DNA of 64,000 nt from UBA8401 sp041665525 (GTDB lineage: Bacteria; Bacteroidota; Ignavibacteria; UBA10030; UBA8401), in assembly GCA_041665525.1 (NCBI GenBank), contig JBAYIS010000013.1, positions 25,177 through 89,176 of the forward strand, given 5' to 3'. Each line of letters starts with the position of its first letter. The first letter of the stretch is position 1. Below, in pieces: positions 44,252-52,659 of the stretch. Both the position numbers and the translations under genes were made by a program. The notes under the pieces are model-generated. The model was given only the letters and a program-made list of their open reading frames with translations, searched no databases and was not told where the DNA came from.

Positions 44252-46497
44252 TAGTTGTTCTGATACACTTTGTCGGACAACGAATTAAAATACAGATCGT
44301 GTGCTTTTTCGATATTGATTATGATGACTTTATTGATTGTTGCCTCTTGCGTCTTCGTCACAGTGCCAATCCTGTTCACCGGTACAGAATGTTTTCCGCA
44401 AATTGCGTTAATCTGGTCTGTATGTGCAGGATCGGCAGAAATGATAATCCGCGATTGCTCTTCACCGAAAAGGATTTTAAAGAGCGGCAAGCCATTAAGC
44501 GGCAGTTCGATATCGAATCCAAATCGCTGATTGCCGACAATGGCACTTTCGATCAGCGCAATGATAAATCCTCCATCTGAAATGTCGTGTGCAGACCGGA
44601 CAAATCCTTTTTGGATTAATTCTAAAGCGCAGTTTTGCAAACGGACTTCTTCGGCGAGGTCAAAGTGTGGTGCATCTCCTGCTGTCACTCCATATTCTTG
44701 AACGAGGAATTCGCTTCCAGAAATATCCCCACGGTTTGTTCCGAGAAGAATAATTGCGTCTCCGGCATTCTTAAAGAAAGAAGTTGTTACATGTGCTTCA
44801 GATTCTACAATACCAAGCATGCCGATCGTCGGTGTCGGAAAAACTGCCGCCTGCTGACTTTCATTATAAAAACTCACATTCCCACCGGTCACCGGAGTTT
44901 CGAATGCTTTGCATGCTTCTCCGATACCGATAATCGCTTCTTTGAATTGCCAGTAGACTTCTGGTTTGTACGGATTACCAAAATTCAAACAGTTCGTGAT
45001 TGCAATTGGTTTGCCTCCGGTGCAAACAACATTCCTTCCGGATTCTGCGACTGCGATTGCGGCACCTTTGCGGGGATTCAAGTACACATACCGGCTGTTG
45101 CAATCTGTTTTCGCCGACAATAGTTTATCTGATTTTTTTATCCGCACAACGGATGCATCGGATCCGGGAAGGATCACCGTATTGGTCCGTACCATTGAAT
45201 CATATTGCTCATACACCCAGCGCTTGCTGGCAATGTTCGGCGATTGAAGTAGTTTTTCGATTGAGCCGACGATATTATGTGGTTCGGCAACACTCTTGAG
45301 ATTATAAGCTCTGGTGGTCTTCAAGTATTCCGGTTCCTTCGTTTCACGGATGTAGACCGGAGCACCACCGCCAAGAACGCACGTCTCTGCCGGGACTTCT
45401 GCTTTCAATGTTCCGTGGTGGAACACGCGGACAAGTCCATCGTCAGTCACTGTACCGATGGTGACACAGTGTAAATCCCATTTTTCAAAAATGCCAAAAA
45501 TCGCTTTTTCATTTTCCGGCGTTGCGACAATCAGCATTCGTTCCTGCGATTCGGAAAGCATAATTTCATAGGCGGTCATATGAGTTTCGCGCGTAGGGAC
45601 GAGATCCAGATTGATCTCCATTCCGCTCTCCCCTTTTGCACTCATTTCCGTGGTTGAGCAGGTAATACCTGCAGCGCCCATATCCTGAATACCAACGACA
45701 AGGCCGGCGTGGATCACTTCCAGCGTTGCTTCAAGCAGCAGTTTCTCGGTGAACGGATCTCCAACTTGTACGGACGGTCGTTTGGATTCAGAAGCTTCAG
45801 AGATTTCTTCCGATGCGAATGTTGCGCCATGGATGCCGTCGCGGCCCGTTGCCGAACCGACAATCATCACTACATTTCCTTTACCTTTTGCAATGGCCGA
45901 TGCAACGTGTCCATGTTCAACGACTCCAACTGACATGGCATTAACAAGGGGATTCGTTTGATAACACGGATCGAAAAAGACTTCACCTGCAATTGTCGGA
46001 ACTCCGAAACTGTTTCCGTAATCTCCAATTCCTTTTACAATACCTTTAAGTAAATGGCGTGTCTGTGCATCCTCGATACTTCCGAAGCGCAACGAATTCA
46101 ATGCGGCAACCGGCCGTGCACCCATTGTGAAGATGTCGCGCATGATTCCGCCGACTCCTGTCGCTGCTCCCTGATATGGTTCAACGGCGGAAGGATGATT
46201 ATGACTTTCTATCTTGAAGGCAACAGCGAGTCCGTCGCCAATATCCACCAGACCGGCATTTTCTTCACCAGCACCCACCAGCAGTCGTTTACCGCTCCGC
46301 GGAAGTGTTTTTAGCTGAGCAATGGAATTCTTATAACTGCAATGTTCACTCCACATCACGGAGTAGATGCCGAGTTCGGTATAGGTTGGTGTGCGTCCGA
46401 GAATTAACAGGACTTTTTGATATTCATCCTCCGTTAATCCGTGCTGGAGTGCGAGCTCTTTCGTTACGATCGGTTCTTCAACTGATTTCATATTCAT
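44251..46497 (-). CDS. purL: phosphoribosylformylglycinamidine synthase subunit II
   Basis: Fourth step of purine synthesis: FGAR plus ammonia and ATP to FGAM. The 748 residues match the small PurL that works with separate PurQ and PurS, not the fused 1300-residue type. Motifs: MWSEHCSYKNS, VAFKIESHNHPSAVEPYQGA, GSATGRDGIHGATF, DMGAAGITCSTTEM and SAHDISDGGF. purQ and purS are not in the window. It overlaps the biotin-carrier gene by four bases. Confidence 0.95.
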   Translation of the reverse strand: MNMKSVEEPIVTKELALQHGLTEDEYQKVLLILGRTPTYTELGIYSVMWSEHCSYKNSIAQLKTLPRSGKRLLVGAGEENAGLVDIGDGLAVAFKIESHNHPSAVEPYQGAATGVGGIMRDIFTMGARPVAALNSLRFGSIEDAQTRHLLKGIVKGIGDYGNSFGVPTIAGEVFFDPCYQTNPLVNAMSVGVVEHGHVASAIAKGKGNVVMIVGSATGRDGIHGATFASEEISEASESKRPSVQVGDPFTEKLLLEATLEVIHAGLVVGIQDMGAAGITCSTTEMSAKGESGMEINLDLVPTRETHMTAYEIMLSESQERMLIVATPENEKAIFGIFEKWDLHCVTIGTVTDDGLVRVFHHGTLKAEVPAETCVLGGGAPVYIRETKEPEYLKTTRAYNLKSVAEPHNIVGSIEKLLQSPNIASKRWVYEQYDSMVRTNTVILPGSDASVVRIKKSDKLLSAKTDCNSRYVYLNPRKGAAIAVAESGRNVVCTGGKPIAITNCLNFGNPYKPEVYWQFKEAIIGIGEACKAFETPVTGGNVSFYNESQQAAVFPTPTIGMLGIVESEAHVTTSFFKNAGDAIILLGTNRGDISGSEFLVQEYGVTAGDAPHFDLAEEVRLQNCALELIQKGFVRSAHDISDGGFIIALIESAIVGNQRFGFDIELPLNGLPLFKILFGEEQSRIIISADPAHTDQINAICGKHSVPVNRIGTVTKTQEATINKVIIINIEKAHDLYFNSLSDKVYQNN

Positions 46498-46991
46498 TCA
46501 ATAGTAAATAGGTTATCATTCTTTTCGACAGTTTGTCGCTCTTTAACAAAAATCTTTTTAATTGTTCCGGCCCTGACGGCTTTAATTTCATTTTCCATTT
46601 TCATTGCTTCTACAACCAAAATTCCTTCACCTGGAGCAACTGGTGTCCCTTCCTGCTTCAATAATTTTGTGATAAGTCCTGGCATTGGTGCGCGCGTGGT
46701 GATGGTGCTGGCAGTCTGGCCGGAATCTACCTGAAGCCGTTTTGTCAGTTTGTCCCTTTCAGTTTCACGACGTACCTCAAAAATAAAATTGTTCACGGTT
46801 GCCGTAGCAGTTTCTTTTGTCCTGGTGACAAAAAGATGAAAAGACCTGCCGCCGACCAGCACGCTGAACTCGCCGTCGGATATTTTCTTCACATCAGCCG
46901 AGACAATATTTCCTTTTGCATCCTTCAGCTGGCGGCGGTTCTCATCAAAGGAATAAGTAAATTCCGCTATAGTAATCGTCGATTCACTCAT
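46494..46991 (-). CDS. biotin carboxyl carrier protein of an acyl-CoA carboxylase
   Basis: A 165-residue protein whose last 70 residues form a biotinyl domain with the biotin-accepting lysine K131 in VVEAMKMENE, preceded by APMPGLITKLL. The N-terminal half is a small beta domain (KISDGEFSVLVGGRSFHLF) of the kind seen in propionyl-CoA and methylcrotonyl-CoA carboxylases. It overlaps the biotin carboxylase gene by eight bases, so the two form one enzyme. The carboxyltransferase subunit is encoded elsewhere. Confidence 0.9.
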   Translation of the reverse strand: MSESTITIAEFTYSFDENRRQLKDAKGNIVSADVKKISDGEFSVLVGGRSFHLFVTRTKETATATVNNFIFEVRRETERDKLTKRLQVDSGQTASTITTRAPMPGLITKLLKQEGTPVAPGEGILVVEAMKMENEIKAVRAGTIKKIFVKERQTVEKNDNLFTIE

Positions 46992-48474
46992 CGCGGTCCC
47001 TTTGTTTCCATTTTGACTGGCGGACTTTGCAAACAGTACTCTCGCTCCCTTTTGGTCCTATTGAACCATCCGACACGAAAGAGGCGGCAATGGCGCTGCT
47101 TTCATGTTTATCCAGTTTGCTGTCCGGGACAAGATAATGTTTCGCCACAAAATTGATGTCGTACGTCCCCTTGACGAATTCGGGGTGAAAAACTACCATT
47201 TCGCAAAACGGTATCGTTGTTTTAACTCCATGAATCTTGTATTCACGCAATGCACGCTTCATTTTTTCCAATGCTTCGTTCCGCGTACGGCCGTGCACAA
47301 TCAATTTCGCAATCATCGGATCATAATACATGGTAATTTCAGAACCGACACGGATTCCGGAGTCATTTCTGACACCTAATCCTTCACTGGGTTGATAGTG
47401 AGTAATGGTGCCCATGGAAGGAAGAAAGTTATTGTCGTATTCTTCTGCATAAATTCTGGATTCAATCGCATGGCCGTTCATTTTCACTTCATTTTGTGTT
47501 AATGACAATGTTTCTCCCTGTGCAATTCGAATCTGCTCCTTAATGATGTCGATGCCATACACCATTTCTGTAATCGGATGTTCCACCTGAACACGGGTAT
47601 TTACCTCTAAAAAATAGAAATTCATTGCCGCGTCCAACAGGAACTCCATAGTTCCGGCATTCACATAACCAGCAGCTTTTGCTATTTCAACAGCTGCCTG
47701 GCCCATCTTAGAGCGTAATTGGGGGGTAAGAGCAATACTAGGGCACTCTTCTACCACTTTTTGGTGTCTGCGCTGTACTGAACACTCTCGTTCACCCAAA
47801 TGAATAACATTCCCATGAGTATCCGCAAGGATCTGAATCTCAATGTGTTTGGGATTAACGATATACTTTTCGATATATACCCGATCATCGGAAAACGCAT
47901 TTAATGCTTCGTTTCGAGCCCGATCAATTGCATTCTCAAGTTCTTCCTGTCCATCAACCCGTCGCATCCCTTTACCCCCTCCGCCACCGGATGCTTTTAT
48001 CAATACGGGATATCCAATTACAGAAGCAACTTCAAATGCTTCATCTAAAGTGTTGATAGGTTTGGTAGTTCCGGGAACGATTGGAATGTTTTTCTTGGAG
48101 AGTAAATCTCTTGCAGAAGTTTTACTGCCGAGCAATTCAATGGTCTCCGGTCTTGGTCCAATAAAGATAAAACCTGCATCGATTACAGACTTCGCAAAAA
48201 GTTCTTTCTCAGACAGAAAACCATAGCCAGGATGAATTGCATCAACTTTGGCATCTTTTGCAATCTTCAATATTTTTTCTACATTCAGATAGGTCTCAGT
48301 CGATGTGGTGCCCTTCAATTCATATGCTTCGTCACATAACAACACATGTGGAGCAGTTCTGTCTGGATCCGAGTACACAGCAACGGTCTGAATCCCCATC
48401 TCTTTTGCTGAACGATGGATTCTAACAGCGATTTCGCCTCGGTTTGCAATCAATAGTTTCTTAATTTTTTTCAT
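46984..48474 (-). CDS. accC: biotin carboxylase subunit of acyl-CoA carboxylase
   Basis: ATP-grasp enzyme that carboxylates biotin on the carrier protein. The 496 residues start KKLLIANRGEIAVRIHRSAK and include HPGYGFLSE, the glycine-rich ATP loop KASGGGGGKGMRRV, QRRHQKVVEECPS, FLEVNTRVQVEHPITEMV and an about 40-residue C-terminal tail beyond the AccC core. The pairing with a carrier of the propionyl type and an acyl-CoA mutase elsewhere in the window make propionyl-CoA carboxylase likely; acetyl-CoA carboxylase is possible. It overlaps mutS2 by four bases. Confidence 0.9.
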   Translation of the reverse strand: MKKIKKLLIANRGEIAVRIHRSAKEMGIQTVAVYSDPDRTAPHVLLCDEAYELKGTTSTETYLNVEKILKIAKDAKVDAIHPGYGFLSEKELFAKSVIDAGFIFIGPRPETIELLGSKTSARDLLSKKNIPIVPGTTKPINTLDEAFEVASVIGYPVLIKASGGGGGKGMRRVDGQEELENAIDRARNEALNAFSDDRVYIEKYIVNPKHIEIQILADTHGNVIHLGERECSVQRRHQKVVEECPSIALTPQLRSKMGQAAVEIAKAAGYVNAGTMEFLLDAAMNFYFLEVNTRVQVEHPITEMVYGIDIIKEQIRIAQGETLSLTQNEVKMNGHAIESRIYAEEYDNNFLPSMGTITHYQPSEGLGVRNDSGIRVGSEITMYYDPMIAKLIVHGRTRNEALEKMKRALREYKIHGVKTTIPFCEMVVFHPEFVKGTYDINFVAKHYLVPDSKLDKHESSAIAASFVSDGSIGPKGSESTVCKVRQSKWKQRDRDE

Positions 48475-50840
48475 TGTGCCACTTCCACAATTGTAACGCC
48501 AGCACCGCCTTCAAAACGCTCGCCGAATCTATGACTTTTGATTCTTTCATCGTGTGCTAAAAAATCGTGAATTCGTTTTCGTAAAGCACCTGTACCATGC
48601 CCATGAATTATATCGATTCTATGCAACCCGGCAATGAGAGCGTCATCAATAAATTTGTCAACGATTTCTACTGCTTCGTCGCCGTACATCCCTCTAACAT
48701 CGACTTCAGATAGGTACTGTTTATCGCTAGTAAAACCTGAACTTACGTCTATTCTCTTCGCCTTTTTTTTCGATACTGTTTTAATATTTGAAAGGTGAAC
48801 TTTTGCTTTAATCGAATTAAATGCAACCTGTAGATTTCCATTCTTATCAGGTAAAGTCAAGACAGTTCCTGTCTGTCCTCCGGAACGGAGTACAACAGTA
48901 TCATTGAGTTTGATATCAATCGCCGAGTTGTCATCTGATGCTATCGTATCAGCAATATCCTTTTCGAGTTGTTCAACTTCTTTTTCGAGCTGCGATATCT
49001 GGTTTTTTCCCTTCCTGATCGCTTCTCGGTCTGCCTGTTGCGTTTTTATTTCTCGAACAGTATTCTCAATGGTTGAAGAAGCATGGTCAATGATCAGTTT
49101 CGCTTCTTCAATAGCCTTCCGTTTGACATCGCGAACTTCCTTATTGAGCGTTAACAATTTACTTTCGTATGAGATGGATAATTCTTTGTATTTATTGATC
49201 TCAGAATCCGCATTTGTAAGTTTTTGCTCTAATAATTGGGATCGATTTTCTAGTTCAAGGATCAGTTGTTCCAGTTTTGCTTTTTGTTCACCCAGCATAC
49301 TATGTGCGGTGGCGATAATCTTTTCATTTACACCGAGGCGTTGAGCAATTTCCAAGGCATAGCTGCTACCCGGAAGTCCAAGCTTAAAGCGATAAGTCGG
49401 AATTAACGTTTCTTGATCGAATTCCATCGCACCGTTTTCCATTCCTGGAGCATTGTGTACGAATGCCTTTAATGATGCGTGGTGGGACGTAGCAATGGTC
49501 AACGCACCTGCACCGGTCAAATGTTCTATCACGGCTGCTGCGATAGCTCCGCCTTCGGTTGGATCAGTGTTTGACCCGATCTCATCGATTAGAACGAGGG
49601 ATGTCTCATCAGCCTGTTCGGTGATCTTTTTTATCTGGAGAACCTGTGAACTGTATGTGCTGAGATCATTTTCAATGGATTGGTTATCCCCAATCAAGAC
49701 AAAGATTTTTTTGAAAATGGGAAACTCTGAATCCGGGGAAACTGGGACGTGAATCCCGCATTGCACCATCAGAGAAAGAATCCCTAGCGACTTTAGTGCA
49801 ACTGTTTTGCCGCCGGCATTTGGTCCGGTGATTAAAAGAGTTTTGAATGAATTCCCCACTTCAATGGAAAGAGGAATGATCATTTCCCGTTCATGACGCA
49901 ATAAGAGTATTGGGTGGAAACCTTGTAGTATTACCAGCGATCCATATTCTTTTAAAAGTGGCTTATTTGCTTTTATAGCAATTGAATAACGAGCTTTAGC
50001 ATAACACAAATCTATCGTTGTTAAAACATCGACGATGTGCCTTACATCCACAACAACTTGAGAAATCTGACTTGTTAATTCACGGAGGATACGTTCTACT
50101 TCTCTCTTCTCCTTAAAGAACAATTCGGTGATCTCATTATTGTAAGTCAATGTTTCGGACGGTTCAATAAAAACTGTTTGTCCGGAAGATGATGCACTGT
50201 GTATGAATCCCGGAAACTTATTTTTCAGTTCGGCTTTGATAGGAATAACCATCCGGCCATCCCGGGTGGTGACAATCTCATCTTGCACCATCCCTTGTTC
50301 GGCGGTAGCCCGAAGTATCTTCTCTAGCGCACGACGGATCGCATGTTGCTTGTCTCCGATAGATTGGCGAATAGACCTTAATTCTTTACTGGCAGAATCC
50401 TTAACCTGAGCATTCTCATCAATAGCCTGAGTAATGTTAAACTCAATCTCCTTAAAGATTGATATTGTTGAAGTTAACAGGTTTAAATGATGTAGATACT
50501 CCCTTCTCTTCTCAACAAATGTCTTTATGGTTCTTGAAGAAAGAAGAGTCGAGGTTATATTGAGAAGTTCTTTCGCGGAGAGGATATTATTTTCTATGGT
50601 CGATTGTTGAAGAGAGAGCCTGATGTCTTTGATACCATCGATAGGAAATCCCCCCTCACCCTCCAGAATTCGCTTCATTTCAGAGACACGATTATGTTCT
50701 GTAGAGATCGATTCAAGGTCCGATCCGGGTTCAATGGATTCTGCTGCTTCTTTTCCGAGTTCGGAGGAAGCGTAAAACTGGATTCGGTGGAGTATTTTAT
50801 GAAGTTCTAATTTATCAGCTGCTGCTTCAAACTGACTCAT
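48471..50840 (-). CDS. mutS2: endonuclease MutS2
   Basis: A 789-residue MutS paralogue that acts on branched DNA and, in Bacillus, on collided ribosomes. It has no mismatch-recognition domain; it has the clamp and lever regions, the ATPase with Walker A TGPNAGGKTVALKSLG and Walker B VLIDEIGSNTDPTEG, a long coiled coil (about 510-640), a KOW-like segment (NDTVVLRSGGQTGTVLTL) and the C-terminal Smr nuclease domain with DVRGMYGDEA and IIHGHGTGALR. cvpA lies just upstream, a frequent neighbour. Confidence 0.95.
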   Translation of the reverse strand: MSQFEAAADKLELHKILHRIQFYASSELGKEAAESIEPGSDLESISTEHNRVSEMKRILEGEGGFPIDGIKDIRLSLQQSTIENNILSAKELLNITSTLLSSRTIKTFVEKRREYLHHLNLLTSTISIFKEIEFNITQAIDENAQVKDSASKELRSIRQSIGDKQHAIRRALEKILRATAEQGMVQDEIVTTRDGRMVIPIKAELKNKFPGFIHSASSSGQTVFIEPSETLTYNNEITELFFKEKREVERILRELTSQISQVVVDVRHIVDVLTTIDLCYAKARYSIAIKANKPLLKEYGSLVILQGFHPILLLRHEREMIIPLSIEVGNSFKTLLITGPNAGGKTVALKSLGILSLMVQCGIHVPVSPDSEFPIFKKIFVLIGDNQSIENDLSTYSSQVLQIKKITEQADETSLVLIDEIGSNTDPTEGGAIAAAVIEHLTGAGALTIATSHHASLKAFVHNAPGMENGAMEFDQETLIPTYRFKLGLPGSSYALEIAQRLGVNEKIIATAHSMLGEQKAKLEQLILELENRSQLLEQKLTNADSEINKYKELSISYESKLLTLNKEVRDVKRKAIEEAKLIIDHASSTIENTVREIKTQQADREAIRKGKNQISQLEKEVEQLEKDIADTIASDDNSAIDIKLNDTVVLRSGGQTGTVLTLPDKNGNLQVAFNSIKAKVHLSNIKTVSKKKAKRIDVSSGFTSDKQYLSEVDVRGMYGDEAVEIVDKFIDDALIAGLHRIDIIHGHGTGALRKRIHDFLAHDERIKSHRFGERFEGGAGVTIVEVAQ

Positions 50841-50846
50841 AGGATA

Positions 50847-51386
50847 TTATTTCTTCTCCATCTTTTGTATCTCATCCGTTGCAAAATCCATAATCTGTTG
50901 ATAGAAATCCTCAGATTCCGGCAAGAGGGTATTCATTTGATCGAAAACCATTGGAGCAAAATTCTTCAATGGCTTGTAAAATTCAGATTCTGCCTTTGTT
51001 TCATTTGATGGCAGTTCGAGATAAATACTCAAAACTATCAAGGCAATACTAATGGAGATTGCTCCTTCAAGAGCGCCTACAAACAAACCCAGGACATTAT
51101 TCCACATTGCATCGACAAAGTCTTTTACGAATAATTTATAGAAGATTGATTGCGTAAGCGTGATAGCAATGACAATAACCAAAAAAGAGAGGAAAAATCC
51201 AGTGCTGCCGGAAATGCCGATCTCTTCGAACAACAGGGAGTTGACATCTGCTGCGTATTTCGTTCCAAGAATCAATGCGAGAACCAAACAGGTGATTCCG
51301 ATAATCTTTTTTATAAAACCGCTTTTAAACCCGGAATATGCAAAGAGAAGAAGGATGATTCCAATAATGATGTCTATAATCGCCAT
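50847..51386 (-). CDS. cvpA: CvpA family membrane protein
   Basis: A 179-residue membrane protein with four hydrophobic helices; MAIIDIIIGIILLLFAYSGF and the GFKSGFIKKIIGI loop are typical of CvpA. CvpA is linked to colicin V production in E. coli and to envelope stress tolerance, mechanism unknown. The CvpA-MutS2 gene order is common in bacteria. Confidence 0.88.
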   Translation of the reverse strand: MAIIDIIIGIILLLFAYSGFKSGFIKKIIGITCLVLALILGTKYAADVNSLLFEEIGISGSTGFFLSFLVIVIAITLTQSIFYKLFVKDFVDAMWNNVLGLFVGALEGAISISIALIVLSIYLELPSNETKAESEFYKPLKNFAPMVFDQMNTLLPESEDFYQQIMDFATDEIQKMEKK

Positions 51387-51388
51387 AG

Positions 51389-51832
51389 CTATCCGATCTT
51401 TTGTTTAACAATTTCGTTTATTACTTTTCCGTCCAATTTACCTTTTAGTTCTTTCATTACCAGCGGCATCAATTTCCCGAGCTCATTTGTTCCGGCATCT
51501 GCGATGATCTTTGTGATGATCACTTCTGCCTCTTCTTTGCTCATCTGTTTTGGCAGATATTCCTGTACGATTGCAATCTCTGCCATTTCCTTTTCGGCGA
51601 GATCCTTCCGGTTCGCCTTTTCATACATCTCTATAGAGTCTTTTCGTTTCTTTACAGAAGAAAGAAGTATTTTCATGTCGTCATCTGCGTTCATTTCTCT
51701 TCCTGCACCGCTCTTTTCAAACTCCAGTATCTGAGCCCGCAACATCCGTATTGTCTCAGTTCGGACCTTATCACCGGATTTCATTGCACTCTTTAAATCT
51801 TCATTGATTTTTTCGCGTAATCCCATAATCAT
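51389..51832 (-). CDS. GatB/YqeY domain protein
   Basis: A 147-residue YqeY protein: a helical domain like the tail of the GatB amidotransferase subunit (LREKINEDLKSAMKSGDKVR, EYLPKQMSKEEAEVII, GKLMPLVMKELKGKLDGKVI). It probably binds tRNA or aids tRNA-dependent amidation; function is unproven. Either of two neighbouring ATG codons (MIMGL or MGL) may start it. It overlaps the SDR gene by about four bases. Confidence 0.88.
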   Translation of the reverse strand: MIMGLREKINEDLKSAMKSGDKVRTETIRMLRAQILEFEKSGAGREMNADDDMKILLSSVKKRKDSIEMYEKANRKDLAEKEMAEIAIVQEYLPKQMSKEEAEVIITKIIADAGTNELGKLMPLVMKELKGKLDGKVINEIVKQKIG

Positions 51833-52548
51833 ACCTTACCATACATTTGTAAAATTTGTCCATTAATCGGCGCACCTTCGCTCGAACAAAGATGCACCAT
51901 CATCGCCGCAATTTGCTCTGGCGTAACCCACCGGTCAACCTCTTCTCTCGTCCCCCATTTCAGATTTTCCTCCGTACGGATAATGCTCGGAGCAATCGCA
52001 TTCACCGTAAGATCTCCGAACTCTTTCACTTCTTCCGCAACTGTTTTTGTCAATGCCACAACACCTGCTTTCGCAACTCCATAACCGCCTCGTAGAGCTT
52101 CCGGCACTACGGCTGGCATCGCTGCAATATTAATGATCCGGCCAAAGCGGTGTTGTTTCATCATTCGTACTGCATCCCGCATCATAAAAAAACATGAATG
52201 CAGATTCAGTGAAATCATTGCATTCCATTCATCCGAAGGCATATCTTCGACAGCTCTCTTTTTACCGACACCTCCGACGAGATTGCAAAGAATATCCACT
52301 CTGCCATATCGCTTCAGAATATCCTTATAAAAAGTTGTTACCGAGAGCTCACTTGTAACATCAACAGCATATCCGAAAAAATTTTCATGCTTTTGTTGAA
52401 TTTCTTCAATATAGCGGATCGATTGAACTTTCCCTGAATGTGTTACGACAACAGTAGCACCTTCCTGTAAAAAAAAATCGGTCACAATGCGACCAAGTGC
52501 TCCGGTTCCTCCGGTAACAACCGCTATTTTTCCAGAAAGTTTCGACAT
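51829..52548 (-). CDS. short-chain dehydrogenase family protein lacking the catalytic serine
   Basis: A 239-residue SDR fold. The cofactor motif VTGGTGALGR (11-20), CNLVGGVG (88-95) and the active-site Y156 and K160 (GYGVAKAG) are present, but the position 13 residues before Y156, normally serine, is A143 (IINIAAMPAVV). The enzyme may therefore be inactive as a dehydrogenase, use another residue, or have a binding role. Substrate unknown. It heads the minus-strand unit SDR-YqeY-cvpA-mutS2 and has a well-formed promoter upstream. Confidence 0.82.
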   Translation of the reverse strand: MSKLSGKIAVVTGGTGALGRIVTDFFLQEGATVVVTHSGKVQSIRYIEEIQQKHENFFGYAVDVTSELSVTTFYKDILKRYGRVDILCNLVGGVGKKRAVEDMPSDEWNAMISLNLHSCFFMMRDAVRMMKQHRFGRIINIAAMPAVVPEALRGGYGVAKAGVVALTKTVAEEVKEFGDLTVNAIAPSIIRTEENLKWGTREEVDRWVTPEQIAAMMVHLCSSEGAPINGQILQMYGKV

Positions 52549-52564
52549 TTTGCTATAGCAATAT

Positions 52565-52592
52565 ATTATAACATTCGGCTAAAATCAATCAC
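52565..52592 (-). promoter_or_regulatory. promoter of the SDR-led minus-strand unit
   Basis: On the minus strand GTGATT (complement of 52587-52592) is followed after 16 bases by a perfect TATAAT (complement of 52565-52570), about 17 bases before the SDR start codon. It lies back to back with the bshC promoter. Confidence 0.55.
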
Positions 52593-52604
52593 TTCAATAC
52601 CTCG

Positions 52605-52633
52605 TTGATTATGGAATGAATTGGACGTATATT
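52605..52633 (+). promoter_or_regulatory. promoter of bshC
   Basis: TTGATT (52605-52610) and TATATT (52628-52633) are separated by exactly 17 bases. The bshC ATG is 27 bases further, after AAGGAA. This is the only plus-strand gene between two minus-strand blocks, so it must have its own promoter. Confidence 0.6.
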
Positions 52634-52659
52634 GAGTTCAATTTAATTACCAAGGAACT

